Source: Rhodobacteraceae bacterium Alg231-04
Lineage (GTDB): Bacteria > Pseudomonadota > Alphaproteobacteria > Rhodobacterales > Rhodobacteraceae
Length of the DNA stretch: 64,000 nt
Direction of reading: 5' to 3'
Assembly (NCBI GenBank): GCA_900143635.1
Contig: FREY01000003.1
Location: 387,220 to 451,219 of the forward strand
Numbering within the stretch: the first letter of the stretch is position 1; each line of letters starts with the position of its first letter. The notes under the pieces were generated by a model. That model was given only the letters and a program-made list of their open reading frames with translations, made no database searches and had not been told where the DNA came from. A program made the position numbers and the translations under genes. Positions 25,464-33,110 of this stretch are shown here, piece after piece.

Positions 25464-26321
25464 ATGCCAATGGAGAAACGCCGCGTGCTGCAGCTGACAC
25501 CCGAACAGACCGAGGAAATGGCCGCCGTCATCACTCAGGCCGGCACGCCGGGCTTTCCGGCGGCCATCAGCGAGTTCTGCAAAGGGTTGTGCGGCGCGGA
25601 TGCGGTTTTTCTCAGTGCGTTCTTTGATCACCACAAACCGGCGGAACTCTATTTCAACGGGGAAGACCCCGCCGCCCGCGAGGCGCTGGCGCTTTACCTT
25701 GGCTATGCCTACCTGCTGGATCCTTTCTACCCCTGCTTTCGTGACCGCAAGGGGGGTGAGGTGCTGCGGCTGCGCGATGTGGCGCCAGATGATTTTCGCC
25801 GCAGCGAGTATTTTTCCATGTTCTACAAGACCATGGGTCTGGAGGACGAATGCGGGCTGATGATTTTCATTGAAGAGGGTGCCGCACTGTTCTTTTCCAT
25901 CGGCACCCATGGCAAGGGGCGCCGGCTGTCGCTGGCCAAGTTGACCGCAGCGGTGCCGCTGATCACCGCGCTGGCGCGTCGCCACTGGCTGCAGCTTTCC
26001 CCGGAAAGCCCCGATGGCGGCAGTGGAATGGCCGCCCAGCTGGAAGAGGCCTTTGGCAATTTCGGCGCATCCCTGCTCAGCCCCCGCGAGCAGGAAATTG
26101 CCCGGATGATCCTGCGCGGACATTCCTCCAAGGCCATGGCACGGGTGTTCGATTGCAGCCCGGAGACCGTAAAGGTCCACCGTAAACGGCTCTATGCCAA
26201 GCTAAACCTCAACTCGCAGGGCGAGCTGTTGTCACTGTTCCTGCGCGCCTTGGCCCATGCTCCGGCAGACAATGGGGCAGACCCTTTGGAGGGCCTGCCG
26301 GAATTCACCCCTGGGGATTGA
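25464..26321 (+). CDS. LuxR-family transcriptional regulator (second paralog)
   Basis: A 285-residue regulator with a C-terminal LuxR/GerE helix-turn-helix (LLSPREQEIARMILRGHS, then FDCSPETVKVHRKRLYAKL). The N-terminal domain shares GFPAA, LLDPFY, FRRSEYF and the acidic turn with the regulator at 5048-5839, and it lacks the Trp/Tyr/Asp set that I would expect for acyl-homoserine-lactone binding. ATG 25464 has AGGAG 7 nt upstream; the open frame extends back to 25398. It overlaps the stop of the convergent amidohydrolase gene by 17 bp. Three copies of a 21-bp dyad in front of neighbouring amine genes are its likely targets, making it a local activator of aminotransferase, amidohydrolase and ABC transporter. 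Confidence 0.88.
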   Translation: MPMEKRRVLQLTPEQTEEMAAVITQAGTPGFPAAISEFCKGLCGADAVFLSAFFDHHKPAELYFNGEDPAAREALALYLGYAYLLDPFYPCFRDRKGGEVLRLRDVAPDDFRRSEYFSMFYKTMGLEDECGLMIFIEEGAALFFSIGTHGKGRRLSLAKLTAAVPLITALARRHWLQLSPESPDGGSGMAAQLEEAFGNFGASLLSPREQEIARMILRGHSSKAMARVFDCSPETVKVHRKRLYAKLNLNSQGELLSLFLRALAHAPADNGADPLEGLPEFTPGD

Positions 26322-27546
26322 CCTTTAGAACGTCCAGAACCGCGCCCAACAGCACATCTGCGCCTGCTGCCGCCTGTGCGGGTTCGATGTGTTCGGCCTC
26401 GTTATGGCTGATCCCATCGCGGCAGGGGATGAAGATCATCGCGGTGGGCACACGCCGTGCAACCATCAGCGCGTCATGTCCCGCACCGGACACGATATCG
26501 CGCTGGCTATAGCCGCGGCTTTCGGCGCCAGTGCGGATGGCCGACACAAGGCGCGCGTCGAATTCCACCACGGGCGAGTGCCAGATCTGGTTCAGCTCAA
26601 AGCCAAGGCCGGGATGTTTGGCACGCAGCGCGTCCAGCAGGGCGGCGAGGCTGGCATCCATATCGGTCAGCTCTGCCTCGGACGGGTGGCGCAGATCGAT
26701 GGTGATGTTCAGCGAACCGGGAATGACGTTGCGGCTGCCGGGACTGGCGTTGAAGCAACCGATAGTGGCACGGGCATCGTCATCACGGCGGCCGATGGTC
26801 AGGATGCTTTCGATCAACTCACCAACCGAATTCATCGGATCTCTGCGAAGCGCCATCGGGGTTGGGCCTGCATGGGCCTCTGACCCGGTCACCGTCAGGT
26901 CATACCAGCGGATGCCCTGCGCGCCGGTGACAACGCCAATCTCTGTGTCTTCGGCTTCCAGCACCGGGCCCTGCTCGATATGCAGCTCCAGATAGGCGTG
27001 GATATCCTTGGCCTGCGGGTCGGACCCTGCGGCATAGCCATGACGGTCCAGCTCCGCGCCCACTGTGATGCCTTCGGCGTCGGTGGTGGCGCGCACTGTG
27101 TCCAGATCCAACATGCCCGCATAGATGCCCGAGCCCATCATGGCAGGCGCAAAGCGCGACCCTTCTTCGTTCATCCAGACCGCGACCTCAACCGAACGCT
27201 GCGGCTGCAGGCCGTTTTCACGTAGCACCTGCAAGACTTCCAGCCCGGCCAAAACGCCCAGAACACCGTCGAATTTGCCGCCTGTCGGCTGTGTGTCCAG
27301 ATGGCTGCCCAGCACCAGCGGTGCCAGATTGGGGGACGTGCCGGGAAGCCGGGCAAAGAGGTTGCCTGCCGTGTCAAAGGAGATTTCCAGATCCAGAGCC
27401 GCACACCAGCTGCGGAACAGATCGCGCCCCGCTTCATCCAGATCGCTCAGCGTCTGGCGGTTGCTGCCACCCTTGGACAGCGGGCCGATTTCGGCCATCG
27501 CCATCAGGTTCTGCCACAGCCGGTCTGCATTGATGTGCAATGTCAT
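26305..27546 (-). CDS. M20-family amidohydrolase (N-carbamoyl-amino-acid hydrolase/allantoate type)
   Basis: A 413-residue zinc hydrolase of the family that includes N-carbamoyl-L-amino acid hydrolase, beta-ureidopropionase and allantoate amidohydrolase. Metal-site blocks are GSHLDTQPTGGKFDG, NEEGSRF and HIEQGP. It cleaves a carbamoyl or amide bond on a small N-substituted amino acid; the exact substrate is open. GGAGACC precedes the ATG. It follows the PotF-like gene (114-bp gap) but has its own LuxR-box B and a TAGGGT -10 box, so it can be read from its own promoter. Confidence 0.88.
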   Translation of the reverse strand: MTLHINADRLWQNLMAMAEIGPLSKGGSNRQTLSDLDEAGRDLFRSWCAALDLEISFDTAGNLFARLPGTSPNLAPLVLGSHLDTQPTGGKFDGVLGVLAGLEVLQVLRENGLQPQRSVEVAVWMNEEGSRFAPAMMGSGIYAGMLDLDTVRATTDAEGITVGAELDRHGYAAGSDPQAKDIHAYLELHIEQGPVLEAEDTEIGVVTGAQGIRWYDLTVTGSEAHAGPTPMALRRDPMNSVGELIESILTIGRRDDDARATIGCFNASPGSRNVIPGSLNITIDLRHPSEAELTDMDASLAALLDALRAKHPGLGFELNQIWHSPVVEFDARLVSAIRTGAESRGYSQRDIVSGAGHDALMVARRVPTAMIFIPCRDGISHNEAEHIEPAQAAAGADVLLGAVLDVLKVNPQG

Positions 27547-27576
27547 TGGGAGGTCTCCTTCGCTTGCCTTGGGCGG

Positions 27577-27623
27577 ACCCTAGCAAGCGCGGACAGAGCG
27601 CCGCAGTCCCCCCGAAGGGGCAG
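27577..27623 (-). promoter_or_regulatory. LuxR-box B and promoter of the amidohydrolase gene
   Basis: Second copy of the dyad at 27603-27623: GCAGT, one base, CCC, five bases, GGGG, one base, AG. The centre (27613) is 31 bp from a minus-strand TAGGGT -10 box (27582-27577), the same spacing as at box A. The CGAA centre could also form a hairpin, so a structural role is not excluded for this copy. Confidence 0.6.
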
Positions 27624-27626
27624 GTC

Positions 27627-27652
27627 GCGTGCAGCCCCGAAGGGCTACACGC
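27627..27652 (-). terminator. Hairpin after the PotF-like gene
   Basis: GCGTGCAGCCC and GGGCTACACGC (27627-27652) form an 11-bp stem with one mismatch and a CGAA loop, starting 8 nt after the stop of the minus-strand binding-protein gene. It has no T tract and probably ends or protects the transporter transcript. Confidence 0.5.
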
Positions 27653-27660
27653 AGGAGGAG

Positions 27661-28698
27661 CTACTTCTTCACGTTGGTCCAGATCTGGTCATAGACCGCC
27701 TGGGTCTGCTCGTCGCAGACTTCGATGAAGACACCGGCACCCGAACCCGGTGTCGGGTTGGCTTCGGGCAGAGTTGCCAGTTCCGGGTCCAGATGATCAG
27801 CGGCACCGGTCACACCGGGGGCATAGCGGGCATAGTTGGACACGGCAGCGATGTTTTCAGGCTCCAGCAGGAAGTCCATGAATTTGATCGCGTTTTCGCG
27901 GTTGGGCGCGTCCTTCAGCAGAACAACGTTGTCCATCCACACCACATAGCCCTGCGCCGGGAAGGCGTACTTCAGGGTCTCTTTTTCGGCGCGGGCTTTG
28001 GCAGCAAAACCGTCATAGATCATGCCCACATCGACATCGCCCGAAACCATAACCTCTTTGGCGGTGTCAGAGTTGAAGGAAGCCCAGTGGCCCTTGGCAT
28101 CCTGCAGCATCGCATTCAAACCTTTGAGCAGATCACGGTCGGTCGAACACTGCGGGATACCAAGGTGCAGCGAGGCCAGCGCCATGACTTCACCCTGGCT
28201 GTCGAGCATGTTGATCTTGCCCGACAGTTCGGCGGGCGGGTCAAACAGGATCGAGGTGTCGTTGATCTCACCGCTATAGGCTGCGGTATTCACCGCAAAA
28301 GAGGTGGAGCCCCACTGATAGGGAATTGAGCTGGCACGACCCGGATCAAACGCGGGATCGGCCCATTCGGGTGCTATATTGCCTTTGTTGGCCAGTTCGC
28401 CGTCTCCGATGGTGTCCAGCATGCCTTCGCCTGCCATGATCGACACCATGTAGTCGCCGGGAACAGCAACGTCATAGGTGCCAAGCGCGCCGGCCTTCAG
28501 GCTGGCCAGCATGGCCTCATTGGAATCATAGGTGTCCATGGTCACTTCGATGCCGGTTTCGGCGGTGAATTTTTCCAGCAGTTCGGCCGGCATGTATTCG
28601 AACCAGTGATAGACGACCAATTTGCCTTCGGCTGCGGCGGCATTGGCAGCCACGGTCAGCGCCAGAGCGGCTGCGCTGGTTTTCAGCAGGTTTTTCAT
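27661..28698 (-). CDS. PotF-like periplasmic binding protein
   Basis: Receptor of the second complete polyamine-type ABC importer; 345 residues with a signal peptide ending at about residue 23 (ANAAAAEG). The mature start LVVYHWFEYMPAELLEKF follows the PotD/PotF pattern, with Phe/Glu in place of the usual Asn-Trp pair, so the ligand may not be a simple polyamine. GGAGAG lies before the ATG. It is last in an ATPase-permease-permease-receptor operon, 24 bp after the second permease. Confidence 0.91.
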   Translation of the reverse strand: MKNLLKTSAAALALTVAANAAAAEGKLVVYHWFEYMPAELLEKFTAETGIEVTMDTYDSNEAMLASLKAGALGTYDVAVPGDYMVSIMAGEGMLDTIGDGELANKGNIAPEWADPAFDPGRASSIPYQWGSTSFAVNTAAYSGEINDTSILFDPPAELSGKINMLDSQGEVMALASLHLGIPQCSTDRDLLKGLNAMLQDAKGHWASFNSDTAKEVMVSGDVDVGMIYDGFAAKARAEKETLKYAFPAQGYVVWMDNVVLLKDAPNRENAIKFMDFLLEPENIAAVSNYARYAPGVTGAADHLDPELATLPEANPTPGSGAGVFIEVCDEQTQAVYDQIWTNVKK

Positions 28699-28722
28699 GA
28701 ACTTCTCTCCAGTCTGTTGGTA

Positions 28723-29532
28723 TTATTGTGTGTTGTCTTTTTTGCTTACGAAGTAGGAAATCGTGACCATCACAACCGATACACCCAGCAACAGCGTCGA
28801 GATCGCCATGATGTTCGGTTTCAGCCCCTGTTTCACCGATCCGAAGATCGCAGTGGGCAGTGTTTCAACGCCTGCGCCTTTGACGAAGTTGGTGATGATG
28901 AAATCATCCAAGGAGACGATAAAGGCGAGCAGGAAGCCCGAGATGATGCCCGGCATCATCAGCGGCAGCAGGATCTTGGTGAAGGCCTGCCGTTTGTTGG
29001 CGTATAGGTCCATCGCGGCCTGTTCAAACGAGTCTTCGATCCCCTGCATCCGCGCCTGAATGGGCAAGTAGGCGAACGGGATGCAAAAGGCGGTATGGGC
29101 CACAAGGATGCTGAAATAGCCGCGGGTAAAACCGATCGAGTTGAAGAAGATCAGCGTCGCAACCGCCAGCACGATTTCCGGTACCATCAGCGGCAATGAG
29201 ATCAGCCCGAAAGACGCGGTGCGCAGTTTGAACTTGCCGCCGCGCACCATGGCCGTGGCCGCCAGCGTGGCAATCGAGGTCGCCATGGTCGCCGCCACGA
29301 TGGCAATGGTGAAACTGTTCCAGGCGGCCTCTTTCCACTTGGCGCTCTCTGGTCCGGCAAAGATGTCATAGTACCAGTAGAGCGACAGCCCTTCCCAGTT
29401 GGTGATCGATTTTGATGCGTTGAAACTGTAGATCGTCACGATCACCAGCGGCGCATACAGCACGACCAGACAGAGAATGGTGATGGCTTTGAAGCCGGTG
29501 TAGCTTTTGATGTTGTCGTTTACAGCAGCCAT
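28723..29532 (-). CDS. ABC permease, PotI/PotC type
   Basis: Second permease of the importer; 269 residues from ATG 29532, which has GGAGGG upstream and lies 4 nt after the first permease's stop. The docking loop is [15 protein letters not shown] followed by LPLMMPGI, and [16 protein letters not shown] is typical of PotC/PotI. About six membrane helices are visible. Confidence 0.91.
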   Translation of the reverse strand: MAAVNDNIKSYTGFKAITILCLVVLYAPLVIVTIYSFNASKSITNWEGLSLYWYYDIFAGPESAKWKEAAWNSFTIAIVAATMATSIATLAATAMVRGGKFKLRTASFGLISLPLMVPEIVLAVATLIFFNSIGFTRGYFSILVAHTAFCIPFAYLPIQARMQGIEDSFEQAAMDLYANKRQAFTKILLPLMMPGIISGFLLAFIVSLDDFIITNFVKGAGVETLPTAIFGSVKQGLKPNIMAISTLLLGVSVVMVTISYFVSKKDNTQ

Positions 29533-29536
29533 CAGA

Positions 29537-30466
29537 TCATCCCTCCGCTTTGTCGGCTTTGGATTGCTGGCGGGCAAAGATCATCAGAATGATCAGTACC
29601 ATGCTCAGCAGCACCATCGAGGCAGCCGCGCCAAAGGGCCAGTTGCCGGCGTTGCCCTTGAACTGCTCTTCGATCAGCGAGCCGATCATGAAGTTCTTGG
29701 CGCCGCCCAGAAGGTCGGGCGCAAGGAAGGACCCAAGGGAGGGCACAAAGACCAGAATACAGCCCGCAATGACGCCCGGTTTGATGGCTGGCAGCACGAT
29801 ACGGCGCAGGGTCACCCATTTGGAGGCGTAAAGATCCGCCGCCGCCTCGGACATCGAGAAGTTATAGCGTTCAACCGCCGCATAGATCGGCAGCACCATG
29901 AAGGGCAGATAGGAATAAAACAGGCCCAGCTGCACCGCGAAATTGGTGTTGATGATGTGGATCGGACTGTCGATCAGCCCAGTGGACATCAAAAAGTCGT
30001 TCAGCGGTCCTTCGTCGCGCAGCAGGAACTTCATGCTGACGGTGCGGATCAGCAGGTTCACCCAATAGGGAATGGTGATCAGAAAGACCCAGATGGGGCG
30101 CACGGATTCTTCGCGTGTGGCGATGAAATAGGCGGTCGGAAATCCGATCAGCAAGCTGAGGATGGTGGCCGCACCGGCCTGCCAGGTCGAGCGCCAGAAG
30201 ATATTGATATAGGTCCACTCGATCTTTGCAGGCTCGTCGCCGAACAGGCCCCGATCAAAGAAGAACTGGTCATAGGCGGCCAGAGAAAACTGCCAAATCA
30301 CGCCGCCGCGGAATTCCTTCGTCAGGAAGGAATAGATCAACATCATGATGACCGGCGCCAGGACAAAAATGCCCAGAATTACCCAGGACGGCAGCAACAG
30401 CAGATTGCGTGCGCTGGCGTAGGTGTCGGTGGTGGCGCTACCGCCACTGGCTGCACCCGCAGCCAT
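29537..30466 (-). CDS. ABC permease, PotH/PotB type
   Basis: First permease of the importer; 309 residues and about six membrane helices. The docking loop is [17 protein letters not shown] followed by LPAIKPGV, and [14 protein letters not shown] is the PotB/PotH block. Its start codon overlaps the stop of the ATPase gene by one base. The Ser/Ala/Gly-rich first 15 residues are not part of a helix. Confidence 0.91.
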   Translation of the reverse strand: MAAGAASGGSATTDTYASARNLLLLPSWVILGIFVLAPVIMMLIYSFLTKEFRGGVIWQFSLAAYDQFFFDRGLFGDEPAKIEWTYINIFWRSTWQAGAATILSLLIGFPTAYFIATREESVRPIWVFLITIPYWVNLLIRTVSMKFLLRDEGPLNDFLMSTGLIDSPIHIINTNFAVQLGLFYSYLPFMVLPIYAAVERYNFSMSEAAADLYASKWVTLRRIVLPAIKPGVIAGCILVFVPSLGSFLAPDLLGGAKNFMIGSLIEEQFKGNAGNWPFGAAASMVLLSMVLIILMIFARQQSKADKAEG

Positions 30467-31605
30467 CAGTCGATCAGGAGGCGGCCTGCCCCCAGCTCCA
30501 TGTTGACGAACATCTCGGTGCCCGGCTCAAAGATCCGCTTGTTACCGCGATCCGAGTTCGAGGTCCGCACGATGAAGTCCGGTCCTTCGGCCAATTCCAC
30601 GATGGTGGAAATGTCCGTGCCGACAAAGATGTTCTCCTTGATCCGGCCCTTCAGGCTTTCGCCCTCGGCGGGTTCTTCGGACATGAACAGACGTTCGGGG
30701 CGGATCGACAGATGCACTTTGGCACCGACGCCGATGCCTTCGACCTCGTTGCAGGTCAGCTCGTGTCCGCCGCCGAGGTGACATGTGGCGCGGCCGCCTG
30801 CGATTGCATCGACTGAAACCTCCAGCAGGTTGGTTTCACCGATGAAGTCCGCCACAAACATGTTGCGGGGGCGTTCGTAGATATCCGTGGGCGATCCCAG
30901 CTGCTGCATCTCACCGGCCGACATCACGGCGATGCGGTCGGACATGGTCAGGGCTTCTTCCTGATCGTGGGTCACAAAGATGAAGGTAATGCCGGTTTCG
31001 CGCTGCAGGTGCTTCAGCTCCAGCTGCATGGCTTTCCTGAGCTTCAAATCCAGCGCCGAGAGGGGTTCGTCAAGCAGCAGCACCTTGGGCTGCGGCGCCA
31101 ATGCGCGGGCCAGAGCGACACGCTGCTGCTGGCCACCGGACAGCTGCGACGGTTTGCGTTTGGCAAATTCCGACAGCTGCACCAGTTCCAGCATCTCACC
31201 GGCTTTGCTGCGGGCCTCAGACTTGGACTTGCCGCGCATTTCCAGACCAAAGGCAACGTTCTCCAGGATCGTCATATGCGGGAACAGCGCATAGTTCTGG
31301 AACACGGTGTTGACCGGTCGCTGGTGCGGCGGCAGGTCGGCGATCGGATCGCCGAACAGATGGATCGCACCCTCAGTCACGTCCTCGAACCCGGCGATCA
31401 TCCGCAAAAGCGTGGTCTTGCCGCAGCCCGAGGGCCCAAGCAGGGTGAAGAACTCATTGTCCTCGATCGTCAGGGAAATGCGTTTCAAAGCGGTGAAGGT
31501 GCCATAGCGTTTGACGGCATCGCGCACTTCGATGGCGGCTGTACTGCTGGGGCTCATGTCAGCGTCCTTGTGGTGCTGAGCCATATTGAAGGCCTCATCT
31601 GGCAC
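30466..31605 (-). CDS. ABC ATPase, PotG/PotA type
   Basis: ATPase of the importer; 379 residues. Walker A is GPSGCGKTT, the signature LSGGQQQR, Walker B LLLDEPLSALD, and the C-terminal TOBE region contains LSIRPERLF. I take GTG 31605 as the start because GGGAGGG lies 5 nt upstream; ATG 31557 is an alternative that would shorten the tail. As first gene of its operon it carries LuxR-box C and a -10 box upstream at the same distance as the other two boxes. Confidence 0.92.
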   Translation of the reverse strand: MPDEAFNMAQHHKDADMSPSSTAAIEVRDAVKRYGTFTALKRISLTIEDNEFFTLLGPSGCGKTTLLRMIAGFEDVTEGAIHLFGDPIADLPPHQRPVNTVFQNYALFPHMTILENVAFGLEMRGKSKSEARSKAGEMLELVQLSEFAKRKPSQLSGGQQQRVALARALAPQPKVLLLDEPLSALDLKLRKAMQLELKHLQRETGITFIFVTHDQEEALTMSDRIAVMSAGEMQQLGSPTDIYERPRNMFVADFIGETNLLEVSVDAIAGGRATCHLGGGHELTCNEVEGIGVGAKVHLSIRPERLFMSEEPAEGESLKGRIKENIFVGTDISTIVELAEGPDFIVRTSNSDRGNKRIFEPGTEMFVNMELGAGRLLID

Positions 31606-31637
31606 GGTTCCCTCCCATAGGAATTTATATTTGGTAA

Positions 31638-31684
31638 ACAGTAACCGGCGCTCCGAAGCCTATGCAGTACCCCCAATGGGGGAG
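31638..31684 (-). promoter_or_regulatory. LuxR-box C and promoter of the ABC operon
   Basis: Third copy of the dyad at 31664-31684: GCAGT, one base, CCC, five bases, GGGG, one base, AG. The centre (31674) is 31 bp from a minus-strand TACTGT -10 box (31643-31638). A second -10-like TATAAA (31629-31624) is nearer the gene. The rest of the 31606-31952 gap is AT-richer than its surroundings and holds no gene I can support. Confidence 0.65.
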
Positions 31685-31952
31685 AAGTGCCGGATTGGCC
31701 TTCCTTGCTGACATCCCTTCAATTTCACCGGTTTGGAGGCGAAAATCGGGCTCATTTGGCTGTCGCGCGGTCTGTTTGTCTGGGTATTCTAAGAAATGGT
31801 GCAGGAAATACTAAGAATTCTGTTCCTTAGCAGGCGTTAGAGCCCCCCTAAGTCGGCGATATTATACTTTGAAAATCATATACTTGTAGATTTTTATGCT
31901 TACAGGTAACCCGAATCTGGGAACTGGGTGCTCAAATTTTCATCACCATTGT

Positions 31953-33101
31953 TCAAAGGCTAATGCCTGCCAGTGTCCGGGCAAGCATGGCGTCACAAGC
32001 GGTCAGTTGGTCCAGGGTGATATACTCATCTGCCTTATGCCCCTGCCCCTCCATGGAGCCCGGACCGCAGACAACCACCGGAATGCCGAGGCCCTCAAAA
32101 TACCCGGCTTCCGTGCCAAAGGCGACCTTGGTGGTCTCATTCGTCTGCGCCAGTTTCTGGGCCAGAACGGCAATAGACGAATCCGCTGCCGCATCCAGAC
32201 CGGGATAGGCATTGTATTGCTCCACCTCGATCCGGGCACCGGGGAATTGGGTGCGAAACGGCGCGGCGGCGGCCTCGGCAGCGGTGCGGATACGGGCCTC
32301 TATCATCTCAGCCGGGTCGGCGGCCAGATGGCGGTATTCAAAGGTCAGCTCGGCCCGGTCAGGCACGATATTCAGTGCCCTCCCACCCTGAAGCAGGCCC
32401 AGATGTACAGTGGAATAAGGAATGTCATAGGCCGCATCGCGCGCGCTGCTGGCGGCCAGATCCGCCTGCAGGGCCCGCAGGCCTTGGGTGAAATCAGCGG
32501 CCAGATGCAGTGCATTCACGAAAGTCGGTGCCAATGCAGAATGGCCCGCCTCGCCAAAACAGACCGCCCGCAGGGCCGCTTTGCCTTTGTGGCCCACTGC
32601 AACCTGCATCTCGGTCGGTTCTCCGACAAATGCCGCACGCGGCTGGCCGATGGCGCTCTTCAACGCAGGCAGCATATGGCGGATACCAACGCAGCCGACC
32701 TCTTCATCATAAGAGATCGCCAGCTTCAGCGGCTCTTTCAATTCCGCGCGTGACGCTTGATCGGCCACCGCCAGCATCGCCGCCAGATAGCCCTTCATAT
32801 CCGTGGTGCCACGCCCAAAGAGCCGGTCCCCCTCCCGCGTCAGGCGGAAGGGGTCACGGGTCCACTCTTGGCCTTCGACCGGGACCACATCGGTATGGGC
32901 TGAGAGCATGACACCCGCACCATCCGGTCCAATCGAGGCAAAGAGTCCGGCCTTTTCACCACAGGGTGAAGGCACACGGGTCACGGCAAAGCCGCGGGTG
33001 GTCAGGAAATCCTCGATATAGGCGATAATGCCGAGGTTGGAACGCGCGCTAACTGTGTCAAACGCGATCAGCCGGTCGAGGATTTCCAGTGTTTGCGTCA
33101 T
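31953..33101 (-). CDS. ArgE-like M20 deacylase
   Basis: A 382-residue zinc peptidase-family enzyme of the acetylornithine deacetylase (ArgE)/succinyl-diaminopimelate desuccinylase type. Metal and catalytic blocks are LSAHTDVVPVEGQ, GTTDMKGYLAAML and SYDEEVGCVG. It removes an acyl group from an N-acyl amino acid or amine. Its start is 9 bp after the demethylase stop, so it is the last gene of the FMO-to-demethylase operon. In this setting an N-formyl or N-acyl intermediate is a more likely substrate than acetylornithine, which is an inference from context. Confidence 0.88.
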   Translation of the reverse strand: MTQTLEILDRLIAFDTVSARSNLGIIAYIEDFLTTRGFAVTRVPSPCGEKAGLFASIGPDGAGVMLSAHTDVVPVEGQEWTRDPFRLTREGDRLFGRGTTDMKGYLAAMLAVADQASRAELKEPLKLAISYDEEVGCVGIRHMLPALKSAIGQPRAAFVGEPTEMQVAVGHKGKAALRAVCFGEAGHSALAPTFVNALHLAADFTQGLRALQADLAASSARDAAYDIPYSTVHLGLLQGGRALNIVPDRAELTFEYRHLAADPAEMIEARIRTAAEAAAAPFRTQFPGARIEVEQYNAYPGLDAAADSSIAVLAQKLAQTNETTKVAFGTEAGYFEGLGIPVVVCGPGSMEGQGHKADEYITLDQLTACDAMLARTLAGISL

Positions 33102-33110
33102 TTGGCCTGA

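Noticed and set aside
27603-27652. Paired CGAA-loop hairpins read as a riboswitch or REP element
   Set aside because: Too short for a riboswitch; the first matches the LuxR-box consensus including flanks, the second sits as an operon-end hairpin.
29507-30781. Plus-strand open frame of 424 codons
   Set aside because: Antisense to a permease gene with a strong EAA loop on the other strand.
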